The translations under genes and the position numbers were made by a program. Positions 33,463 through 44,641 of a DNA stretch of 64,000 bases are shown here, in pieces. Below the pieces are notes generated by a model. It searched no databases. It had not been told where the DNA came from and saw nothing but the letters and a program-made list of their open reading frames with translations. Source of the stretch: Pontederia crassipes (taxonomy: Eukaryota; Streptophyta; Magnoliopsida; Commelinales; Pontederiaceae); assembly GCA_030549335.1 (NCBI GenBank), contig CM060193.1, forward strand, positions 58,061,146 through 58,125,145, given 5' to 3'. Within the stretch, counting starts at the first letter, position 1. Every line of letters begins with the position of its first letter.

Positions 33463-36400
33463 TCACCCGTCATTACTGGTGGTTGATTCAGACTTGTTAG
33501 CTTTGTCTATTGCACGCCGTAGTTCTCCCAGAAAATCCATCTGTGATCAAAATGCATGAGAAAGAGTATGAGATGAAATGAAACTCAAGCACGATTAATA
33601 TATAGTCCGTGCTTGCCTATCATTCACCTGATGGGGAAGTTTAAGGTGAACCCAAGACGATGCACTGGCTCCGGAGTAAACAACTGGCCTTTCTGGAGAT
33701 CACAAGCAAATGAACATAAAGAGGTGGCAATCAAAGTTTGAGTTATCAAAATATACATTAGAACATCATGATATGGATGGATAACATCTTAAGATAAAAT
33801 CAGATCAGCACTGTCCTTCAGAATTAAATGTATTCCTTGCACACAAGGCAACACCATATATAGCATTACATTACAATGCAATGCTGCAGGGCAAAGAGTT
33901 CAGTTGATTTCACAAAAAAAAATAATGAGTAGAAAGAGTAGGTTAACAGTCATATAAACTCTAAATAGCAAAGTGATCAAACATATCATCGGACAAGTTT
34001 GACCCATCACAATTCCCAGTTAAATGGGAATCTTGTATGTATGTTTGGATGCACATTTAGTGGCTTATTCATCTTGTCCTCATAAAGAAACTATAGCATT
34101 ACGCAAACCTAGAAACTTCAATCATAATGTGTTCCAACCAAAAATTATATTGTTCCCCTTTATATGTTTTCTAAAGGCCTTTCTAAGACAATTTAAACTG
34201 ATCAATTGAGATTCGTCTAATCATAAACTAAACCAATAGAAATAGAATAATCAAAGTATGGATCTCCAACCACAGGCTGCCACAAACATCATTCTTCTCC
34301 ATTTAGCCTGCCTGAGTTCCTGGTTTGATTACCTTTTCTTCATTTCATTTTTTTGTGTACCTTCATCCATCAAATCTGCTTTTACAATTCGTGCAAGCCT
34401 TCCTTTAAAGAAATAATCTTGTATGCATAAAATTGATTACTTTTTTCCATTTCATTTTTGTCTGTACCTTCCTCCATTGAACTACGTACTGCACTAAATC
34501 TGCTTTTATAATTTGTGCATGCCTGCCTTCCTCCTAAAATTGGCAGAGTTTGCGAGTTTAATTAAAAAGACTAAAGTACTGGAGATTACTTTTTTGAAAG
34601 TGAAAATACTGGAAGTTACTGGAGACCCCCATGCACTTCACAGCACCATCATTATGTATGTATGATTCCCATCTATCAGACCACTCCTAAGCCTGTCTTA
34701 TATTTAATGAAATGAATTTGTAGGTGTAGTTCAGCAGATTAAAACAATGCATGATATTCATCTTAGAAAAATTGCAAGGAATCTTAACACTACACAAATA
34801 GGAAAAGAAAACATGTTTTTTGGGGGGAAAAGAAAAACAACTACATGCTGTAACATCTCTCAATAAAAAAAATTTGCTCCCAAAAAATTAGAAAAGATAT
34901 TTAAGAACCCAAGCATTCTTATGAAATTGAAGACATATGAATGATAAATCCATGGATTTTCTCATAAGCAATTAAAGAAGCAACAACTAAATTAACATCT
35001 TTAAAAGACAAATATGAAGAGTGGATTCAAAATATGACGACTCAACAAGTATACATAGCTTACCAGATGCATCAATTGATGGATCATCTAATAGGCGGAC
35101 TGTGGTTGCCCAATCTGCGTCATCAGAAGTTAATGTGTGCTGTTAATTCACAAATTGAAAACATGGAACTTACATTTATTAGACTAAGTGGATAATGTCC
35201 TGTTGACGTTATGTTTTTGTTGTTTGATGGGATCTTATCCATGTTCTAATACAGCTAAGTTTGACAGAAAAAAATGACAACAAGAAGATTCAAACAGGAC
35301 CACTGAAACGGAAACTCACTTGCAGAAACAGAATTTAAAGAACTAAACCATCTGATAAGTTTACAAGCTTCGTCTTCAATAACACTTATAATAAACTATT
35401 TTTGGCGTCATTAGGACGTGTGTGTCATCTAAAATGTTAAAAAATACTTAATCATTTTATGTGACAGTTTACTTTTACTATCACTCAAAGATTCCATATC
35501 TGTTTAAATATTAATTAGGCAAGCAAGGTGTTTTGGTTTTTGCCTCATGATTTTATGATTTCATTTCTCTCACATCTTAAATTTTCTTAGAATTCAAGTT
35601 CAGGTGTATCAGGGTAAGCGACATTTCAAGTAGAGGGTCCTCCAACAGTTTAAGTTCCTTTCACCCCGTTTCAGGCAGTCCCTGCCGGCGGCACCAGATT
35701 TTCGCGTTCTCACCACTCATCCAGGATGTGACCATGACTCCAACAATTGAGCAATGGCTGGACGGCCATCTCCCGGTTCAGATCCTCTCGCCGGGCGGCT
35801 ACCCATTGCTTTCGATGGGAGAGGGCCACTTTGCGCTTGCGTGCTCGGCTCCTCTCCGCTGCCTCGCCTGTGGGAAGGAAGGCCACCGAAGGGCTCTCTG
35901 CCCTCAATCTCGTCGGAGGAAGCCAGCTTCGCCCTCCAGCGCTGCACCAGTTGTTGTCGGGGAGGATGGGAATGCGCCTGTGCCCACCGTTGTAGTCCCC
36001 TGGTCGCTGCCGATGCAGAGGGTCACTGAGTTCCTCCATTTTTGTCTCGTCGGCAAACCCACCGGACCCCCCCAGACCTGCCGGTCCTCCGCACGGCGGT
36101 CGTGGCAAGCACTGGCACTCCCCGCCTTTCCACCTGAACTGCATACCGCCGGCGCTCTGGCTCCTTGTTCCGGGCTTGCCTCAGCAACGGGAGGCGCTCC
36201 TGACCTCGCCCTCCCCTGTCTCGCTGGATCGCAGCATCTGGTGGCGTCCCTGGCGAGAGGAGGATGGTGAAGTGCCGGTGCTGGCGGCGGTCAGGTCCAT
36301 CGTCGACATCTGTGGCCTTCCCCTCCACCTCTTGCAGCCTGATATCGTCCTGGCCATCGCCAGCACTTTCGGGAACCCCCTGTCATTCTCCTTCCCGGCC

Positions 36401-37205
36401 ATGGGGTCGCTTGCAGTCTCGATCGATGTGGCGACGCAGACCAGCGCACACCTCCCTCCATCGATCATCCTCTGCGCCAGCACAGCAACTATCTACTCCA
36501 TCTCCGTCGCACAGGGCCGGCTGGTTCGTGGGCCGGCTGGTTCGTGGGCCGACGTCGTCGCCAGCCGCACTGCGTCGCCGTCCGCTGAACAGCACGTGGG
36601 AGGGGCATGTGGGGATCTGTACGGGGCTTCTTTATTTCAAAATCCTGACCCCCAATCCAGCTGTCACCCACCCAAACCCCACCAGAACTTCTCTCAGCCC
36701 CTGCCACACCACCATGCCGCTGCAGCCCACATCACCCTTCCTCAGCCACCTCCCCCTGCCACATCAGCCTACTTAACCATTCCGAGCCGCCACATGGCCA
36801 ACCCCAACCAAATCATCCCTCCACATCGGTCACATTGGCCTGTACACTCAGTGAGCAGCAGCAGCGCCCCCCCCCCCCCCCCCCAAAAAAAAAAAAAAAA
36901 CCCACCACCACAAACACCCCACCGCCAGCCAAAACCGCTCCTCAAACCATCAAGCCGGTTAAAACCATCAAGACCTAGACAAGGCTTCAAAATCCCTATT
37001 TAAATTAATCCAGGACAACGTTTAAACCAGGACATCGCAGTACCAGTCCGGTTTATAATATTATGAAAATAAGCAAAGTAAATGTAAAATAATATTACAT
37101 AATTCTTTTCTTTGATATTATGTGGATAAACTAATGTACGGCGTGTTATTTTGCATATCTATTGGAAATAAAATTTTGAATGACTATTCCAATATTATTT
37201 GTGTG

Positions 37206-37244
<39 letters not shown>

Positions 37245-40200
37245 ATTAAAATAATTAAAAGAAATGAGATGTCCTAATTTTGGCCCCGTTTGAACCTATC
37301 AAACTGCCACTAGGATGGAACATTTGTTGTCATCTGATTTAATATCGGGTCAGGACTGAGATGGGCGTGTCCCGATCCCGACCCCAGTACTCACCACCTG
37401 CTTAAGCATTCTCCATTGGAAGATAGTCATACTGTGTGCATTTAATAAAAAAATGGAAAAGCATAGAGGAAAACAACTTCTGAACTTAAAATGATAAAAG
37501 AGGAAAAGTGTACTAATGGAACAATTCACATTGGACAAATAGCTATCTATTTAAAGTGATAAATAATTGAAGTTTCGTAATTAACATAGTTTTTTAAAAG
37601 AAATTAACATAGACTTTTTAAGGATAAAAAATGATATATATGTAATTCATTTCGCCATGTCAAGTGATAAGTCATAATTCCATTCATTCCAGCTAAATGA
37701 ATATGTAAACACTATAATCAAGACTATGAAAAATTGAGATCCTACCCAAAATCATAAAAGAGTCAAAGGGTTAAAGACCCTGAGATTTTATGAACTTACA
37801 ATGATCATAAAGATCATAGAGATAAATCAGTACATCTTAAGTGATCAAGATCTTGAGAACCTTCATGCAACTAGTAAGGTTTATTTTTCTTGAAGGGCAA
37901 CTTTTCTAATAAGGTTTATAAACTAAAATGATAGAAAATTTTAGTTTATAACCTATTGACACTAAGGACAAAGTTTGTGACCTCACTGGCCATAACCAAA
38001 CATCAAACTGCAAGCACCAATAGGCCTTTCGGTACAGGATTTCAAACCATAGCAGTTGTCACTTAACGGAAGAAAGAAAGAAAGAAAGTCTTATCAGTTG
38101 TAGGACTCCACAGAATAAGTATGCATTGTGGCAGAAATTATTACTACAGATTAAAGGGAGTTCAAAAACCCTAATAAAATGGTAGCACTACAGCCCTAAT
38201 GGATCCTCCACAAAAGGGAGTTCAAAAACCCTAATAAAATGGTAGCACTACAGCCCTAATGGATCCTCCACAAATGTTAGCACGAAGGTGATTTCTGGAA
38301 ACGAAAGAATAACATGAAAACAAAAGTAGAGCCCTCAAAGAAAACATGGAAAAGGTAGAGCAATGATGATGAAAGCTTCTCAAAACACCTAACGGTTAGT
38401 GGCGATCATCTTAAGATATGAATAACAGGTCTACAAGACAAGTAAAAGTAGGTCGTCCTGTCTACGATGAAATAACACTAAATAGCATAAGACGTCTTAC
38501 TCATAGATAATACCTATACTGCTATGTTGTCAGAAGAATAAACTACAGCCTTGTTCCTCTATATAATCAGAGTACTGAAATATTCGAACCATGAAATAGT
38601 TATTAATGTTCATTTTTTTCAATTATAAGACTTAACAAAAGAAGTATCTCAGTATTCGCAAAATAGTGGCTCAAAAACCTCAAGAAGAAAAACAGGTGAA
38701 GACACAATAATTAGCAAGGATTAGAAGCTGCGAGAAGAGCAACAAAGAGGAGAATCAGAACAATATCCATCAGTTCTAAAGACACATGGAGAGTTGATCA
38801 TGCCGTCAAATAAAGTTTACAAAGCTCTAAACAAGGAATACATACTCTCTTGTAACAGTTCTGCTGCTTCACTTATGGAACACCCTTCTAAAGGTATCAA
38901 TCTAGATGGATTACGTTCAGATTGCATCTTGACAGCTGACTCCCCACGTTCGGATACAGAGTACGCTTTTGGATAAGGGGGCTGGCTCTTCTCGCCTTCA
39001 GCTACAGTGGAGTAATTGACTTTGTCGTATCTATCTATACAAGTGAACACCAAAGAGTTAAGTTTTGTAAAGAAACTGAATGTTAGAACGATAAAATTAC
39101 CAGATGCAGTCGAATTTGTGTTGCAAAGTGAAGAAAAAAATACTCGCACACATCTCTCCAACAATAAAATAAAATAATAAAACCACACACGTCTTACATC
39201 AAAGTCTGATTAGTGGTGACTTCTTTTTAAGGTCAAGCACATTGAACAACTACGTCTTCTGAACCAAAGCTTCTATACTGGAATACTTCTAATTGCAAAA
39301 GACTCAATAAAGAGTTAAGTTTTGCAAAGAAACTGAATATTAGAATGATGAAATCTCAATACAAGAGCTATATGTATGAAATTGTGCTACTCGGTGAAAT
39401 CCCCAGATGCAGTATAATTTGTGCTGCAAAGAGAAGAAAAAAGTGTTCACACACACATATCTTACATTAAAAAAAGCTTCCATATTGGAACATTTCTAAT
39501 TGCAAAAAAAATTCAATAAAGACAGTTTACCATCACAAAAAATAAATAAATAAAGACGTTCCAAGAAGAAAACCTGAAAGGTTCGGATTTCGGAATATTG
39601 TAGCTGAGGAGCAATCCAGTTTTGCAGAAACTCAAAGGTGACAGTAGAACAAGTTGAAAATAGCAAAATACATATGAATTTACAAAATAATAAATGCAAG
39701 GCAAGAAAACACAAGATATGTAGGATTAAACTTTCAAATTTAGTTCGCACTAACCCAAGTTCATAAATTTCAAGATGCTTTCTCACTCAATTATGAGGAA
39801 ATGGCAAAAAGTTCAATGACTCTATTTATAGAAATGCAATTGATGCACCAATGCTGCAGGGTATGCCCTAATTTGCTTCTTACACGAGAATTTGATTTCT
39901 CTCCTATCAAAAGAAAAAGGAAGGTCATTTCTTTTGTCTCCCCGAAGGAAATAGCACAACACAACATATTAGAAACTTGCACCACAACTAATATAATATT
40001 ATCAGCAAATCCAAGCTGCACCTCAATGTGGTGCGTTCAGAGATCTCAAATCAGCTGAATCACTGAGATCAACAAATAGGCATCGCCTGTCCCTTCTGTA
40101 CGAATTTAAATACCGGTACATTTAAACGCTGCTACCACTACTACGAATTGAAATAATACTTGAATTAACAGAAGGAAGAAAATTTTACCACCAGGTTTAC

Positions 40201-40470
40201 GCCGATTTAACGAACGGTTCCTGCACGCATCGAAAACCCAAAATAACTTGACATCAGCTAAAAAAACCAGCATCAACTTTCAGCTAAAAGAAATAAAAAA
40301 CGAGGGATTCATCACAATTTACTCCAAGCAGATGAGAAAATGCCCAATTTTTCAACCGGAAGAAAAGGGAAGGAGAGAAGGAAAGTGGGAAAATCTAGGA
40401 AACAGGATTCGCACCTTGAAGGAGGCGGAGGGGCGAAGCGCTTGACGCTCTCGGCGGCGTTATCGAGCAT
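33463..40470 (-). CDS. Conserved plant protein of unknown function, 156 aa
   Basis: I do not know a function for this protein. Six exons on the minus strand are 40415-40470, 40189-40220, 38846-39034, 35064-35114, 33628-33692 and 33463-33540. All are GT-AG and phase-consistent, which argues strongly for a real gene although no exon is longer than 189 bp. The protein starts MLDNAAESVKRFAPPPPSR and has a basic patch NRSLNRRKPGDRYDKVN. A Ser-rich middle follows, then IPLEGCSISEAAELLQENWA, LLDDPSIDASERPVVYSG and SSWVHLKLPHQMDFLGELRR, ending KSESTTSNDG. No signal peptide or membrane segment is seen. From memory, similarly laid-out proteins (start M-DNAAESVKRFAPP, later ERPV-YSGSSA-SWGH-KLPHQ) exist across plants without assigned role. 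Intron 3 (3.7 kb) holds a gag-like insertion and a 60-bp tandem duplication; intron 2 holds a diverged duplication. Confidence 0.8.
35690..36990 (+). mobile_element. Retroelement-like gag/ORF1 fragment in an intron
   Basis: A GC-rich block in intron 3 of the unknown gene differs sharply from its AT-rich surroundings. Its longest frame (from 35728) carries a CCHC zinc knuckle, CLACGKEGHRRALCP, preceded by GEGHFALAC, which looks like the tail of another knuckle. Such paired knuckles followed by Pro/Ser-rich sequence are typical of plant LINE ORF1 and gag-like proteins. The right end has a C run (36867-36884) and an A run (36885-36900), but the element ends and target duplication could not be set. 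It is broken and incomplete, and lies antisense to the host gene. Confidence 0.45.
37208..37242. repeat. (AT)n microsatellite
   Basis: An uninterrupted run of about 17 AT units in intron 3 of the unknown gene, just right of the GC-rich gag-like block. Confidence 0.9.
38154..38273. repeat. Perfect 60-bp tandem duplication
   Basis: Two identical copies of a 60-bp unit (aagggagttcaaaaacccta to ggatcctccacaa) lie side by side in intron 3 of the unknown gene. The lack of any difference points to a recent duplication or an assembly stutter. Confidence 0.92.
39045..39535. repeat. Diverged tandem duplication in intron 2 of unknown gene
   Basis: Two head-to-tail copies share, in order, agagttaagttttg(t/c)aaag, ccagatgcagt, gtgctgcaaag(a/t)gaag, cacacat with cttaca, and then cttc(t/c)ata(c/t)tggaa with ttctaattgcaaaa. 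The copies run about 39045-39300 and 39305-39535 with small indels. The duplication begins next to the 3' border of exon 3 (39034) but does not copy exon sequence. Confidence 0.7.
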
Positions 40471-41516
40471 CGTATGAGGCTCTCAAGCAAAGGCGACACG
40501 GCCGGCCGGCGGTCTCCGGCGGCGAGGTCTCTCTCCCTGGTTGTCGGCAAAAGCGCAAAAATTTTCCTCGTAGCTCCGCAAAAGTGCTATGGAAAAAACA
40601 AAAAAGTGCTGATTAACAAGTCGTAACGGGAAAAAAACAAGTGGTAACGGATGCTCCACTGCAACCGATATAAACTTATAAGTGGTACTCAAATTTAATT
40701 GACAAATTATATTTCTTGTCACTACCGAAAAAATTATATTTCTTGTGAATGTAAAATATTTTTACTGTGTCACTATTAGATACCCAATGCTAGACAAATC
40801 TAATTAGATTAGTTGAGTTCGGTGGGCCGACTTTTAACTTATGGATAGCGTATTTTTAGCGCCGTACGAATTGAATCATCGGCACCATTTTTTCAGGAAA
40901 AAAATTATAATTCATAAATCGATGAGAGACTTAGTAAATTTGAATTTGATTTCTTGAAACATATATTATGATTGCAACGAAAAAAACTTTGAACAGGAAA
41001 AAAATCTCAATTCAAAATTCACTGTTTCTTGTATTGCACTATAAGTAACCATTTCTTGCAAATTAAACTAAACAGTCTATTTAAATTTTCCGGAAATGAG
41101 AGGTGTTACCTAACAAATTTGTAACGGAAGGACTAATATAAATTATGATATGGTATATTTTTTTCAAAGTTCAGTGGTTTTTCATTTTATTGTAAATCGG
41201 ACGGTAGATTAATAAACGTAAGATGGTGCTACATTTTAACATGAGGAAGATAAATATTAAACCCATATTTTGATTATTAAATTAAATACTTTATTTAATT
41301 TTTATTTCCATTTACCTCAAGTGTTTTATTATTAATTTCTCATCGTTTATTCGTTTGCATAAATACTATTAACATCAAATGACATGGCAGTGGCAACATC
41401 ATTATTCTTTATATATGCTACCAAGAAAAAAATTAAGACGATACTTCACAGAAATTATTAATGCATTCATAAGTTAAAATACTAACCTTAATCCATCTCT
41501 TATGGTTTTCATTACT
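40471..41516. other. Upstream region of the unknown gene
   Basis: The first 100 bp next to the start codon are GC-rich and probably promoter and 5' UTR. The rest is AT-rich without recognisable features. Confidence 0.5.
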
Positions 41517-42955
41517 TGTAACATTTCGAGATTTTTTTTCTTTATTTGCTCAGAAGACTATCTCGATGACGTCACTATATTTTATGACTTAACTTTGATC
41601 AATCAACAAATTAACTTACATAAGCGGAAGACTAATTTTTATAATAAACTTTATAATATGTGGAAGCTATTTATACAATATTCATAACCTGTGAGTTAAG
41701 ACCAATGTCTATATAATAATGGACCTTATATTCATGTACATGTCACTCGTTAGAGAACTCACCAACCATCTCACCATCGCTATCACCATCACCTATATGA
41801 ATTCAAATACAGGGACAAAGCCTAATGAGATAACTCAGTACGTAGAGTCGCACATAATAATTTTTATATGAACCATGAATTAATATGAATAAGAACCATT
41901 CAATTCTATTAACAATAAATAATTTATAAACAATATCATGATTAATGAATAACAATTTATGTAATAACAATTATCTATAAGTAATTGATCAATTATTACA
42001 ATTATCCATATCATCAACTTAAAGATGATCAATCAATATCAATCATTTTGATTATTAATTATCGTTAATCAATTATCCAATTAGCCAAATTCAGTAAATG
42101 CCATATTTAACAATTATCGATCAATCATCAATCAGGCACAAAGGCCGTGATTAACTATCCATCAGTCATGATGGTGAAATCAACTATCTATCAGTCACTA
42201 TGGCGCAATTCACTTGTCCATCAATTATATCAGTTGCAATACAATCGTCCATACCATAACGGTTACCATACGATTGTTAATTAGTCAATTATCTTTTCTT
42301 CAAAATAAAAGGGTGCAATACAATCGTCAATATCATAAAGATCACAATACGACTATCAATTAATCAATTTGCAATACAATCGTCAATACCATCAAAGTTG
42401 TAACATAATTGTCAATCAATCGATTATCTATTATTTATTCTTTAACCACTAGGACTGCAATACAATTGTCAGGTCACAATACAATTATTCAATTATCCAT
42501 TTAATTTTTGGAGTTACCATACGAACCATAAGTCGTGTCGAGAGCTCTCATTTATTAAGAAAATATCATATCACGTGGGGTCAATCTACTATAAAGGTCA
42601 CAATACGCAAAGCATAAAGACCCATAACTTTTATCTTTTATCTTGTTTACTTATTATGTCTATCTTTATCAATTTATGCACATTTTCAATTTGAGGTTTC
42701 ATCATGGGATCAGCTTAACCATGCTATCTCAATTAGGTGTCCGTCAATAAATCAATACACCTATATCCATAACTCATTTTCATCGATTCTAATTCTTCAT
42801 TATAAATTTCTGATAAATAATATGTGATAAAGTGTCCTCATGCCCATAATTCAATCTTATAGATAAGTCAATTATCAATAGTCATTTAACAATTTATATA
42901 TATATATATATATATAAATTGTTAAATGACTATTGATAATTGACTTATCTATAAG

Positions 42956-42995
<40 letters not shown>

Positions 42996-44636
42996 AAATG
43001 ATTATGATATAGCTTCATCAACTATTATGTTTAGAAATCATCAATATAACTTTTATCTTAATTAACTATAATCGATAACGCATTAACATCATTTTCCTAG
43101 ACAAGACCCGAAATGGATGGGATGAAACTCAAGCCAGTTCATCCGGCGTGCAAACTGACTTCAATTCGATCAACTCGGGCCGGTGGGACGAAACTCAAGT
43201 CAGACTGTGTTAGTTTACCTTGCAATTTTTATTTTCAATAGAACCCGAGTCGGGTCCTCTGAAATTCAGATCGAGCTCGTCCTATTCAATTCAATAACAT
43301 CTTCTTCACAAAACTCAGGCCGGACTATCCGGAACCCAGCTCGGATCCTATTGACTTTACGTTCATCCATTACTATTAACGGAACTCGGGGTGAGTAAGT
43401 CAAAATTCGGTCCAACAATCCAATTTTTTCATCTTTGTGTCATAACCCGAGCCGGGTTGGATGAAATCCAGGCCGGATTGGCTCGGTTTCAATCTATTAT
43501 CAACAGGTCTTCAAAACTCGAGCCGACCGGAACCGATCCGGTCCAATTAATCTAACTCCACATCGCACTTCGAATAAGGGAACCCGAGCTGCGTTATCTA
43601 TCTAACTCAGGCCGAGTTCATTGAATTCGGTCCAGTTTCACTCCTATTCAGACCGGGTTCATAAGAATTCGAGCCGGACAGTGCAAAACTCGGGTTAGAT
43701 TCTGCCGCCATCGGCAAGTCGCATTTTGATGCGATCATTATATCTATGTCATACGATATCTAATCAATGCTAACAATATATCGAGATAATATCTACATAA
43801 CGGAGAAGATTCTAAAAGTCAATGTCATGAAAAATCGACGCCATGAGGATCCCCTACGTACCTTAGGTTGGTTGAAAAACCAACTATATTGCTGTTGTCT
43901 GTGGACTGCACGAACGTCGCGACTTTGACCCGTCGATTCCTCCCTATTAATGTTCAAAAATCTTCAACTATCATTTGAATCTTGTTCTCATCTATCGGGA
44001 CTTTGAAGATAAAAAGAAAGAGGGGCTCTCGTGTAGAAATTATGTGGAGACAAATAATACTTTCTAACGTCTCTTTAAACTCTATTTATAGCTCTCGAGT
44101 AAGATTTTTTACTCCTACTAGACCTTGGGCTATTTCTTCATCAATCATAATCATTTATCATTAATTATCATCTCATAATTATTCAGATTTAATTAAATTC
44201 AAATTTTACTAATTATTTCATAATCATACTTATAAAAAATTTATCTCTATTCAAATTTCTTTTTATCTCTTCTCTAGCTTCTTTCAATCAAACTCTACTT
44301 TTTATTTTATCTTTATATTTCTTTCTTTTCTATAATTTTCATAATCATTTAATATGATAAGATTTTATCATCTAATTTTTAGATTTAAATAATAATAATA
44401 AATATTATTTTAATGGCTAAAATATTTTAAGCCATAAAATTCTCAATCATTTCCTATTTAGGAGTCCTATGTCCATTAAACTTTCTTTTGAATTTCAAAT
44501 TCAATTGAAATTCCTAATATCAATCTAATTAAAATTCATAGTCCCAATATGACTTAATTTTTCTTCAATCCATCAAACACCCTAATTGAATTATAAAATT
44601 ACTATATTACCCTTGATAAAATCGTGGGGTGTTACA
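41517..44636. mobile_element. Probable 3.1-kb solo LTR (Ty3/gypsy-like)
   Basis: The segment starts tgtaacatttcg and ends ggggtgttaca, so its ends form the short inverted repeat TGTAACA/TGTTACA with TG...CA termini. The 5-bp direct repeat ttact flanks it at 41512-41516 and 44637-44641. No primer-binding site, gag or pol follows, and no second copy is present, so it reads as a single LTR left by recombination. The length and ends resemble long LTRs of plant Ty3/gypsy chromoviruses (Tekay/Del type); orientation is unknown. Internally it has degenerate words such as caatacaatcgtc (42230-42500), a 114-bp palindrome and a gag/ccgg-rich part (43100-43700). Nothing coding is seen. Confidence 0.65.
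42849..42962. repeat. Perfect palindrome with AT core
   Basis: Arms of 47 bp of non-simple sequence (attcaatcttatagataagt onward, and its exact reverse complement at the other side) flank a TA-dinucleotide centre. A second AT run follows at about 42963-42991. It lies inside the probable solo LTR. Confidence 0.93.
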
Positions 44637-44641
44637 TTACT

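Noticed and set aside
35710-37003. Overlapping frames of 100-275 codons as host genes
   Set aside because: They lie in a GC-rich, gag-like retroelement block in an intron; only the CCHC motif is recognisable and no conserved host protein is seen.
42849-42962. MicroRNA precursor
   Set aside because: The perfect arms with an AT simple-repeat loop inside an LTR fit a duplication or fold-back better than a miRNA hairpin with bulges.
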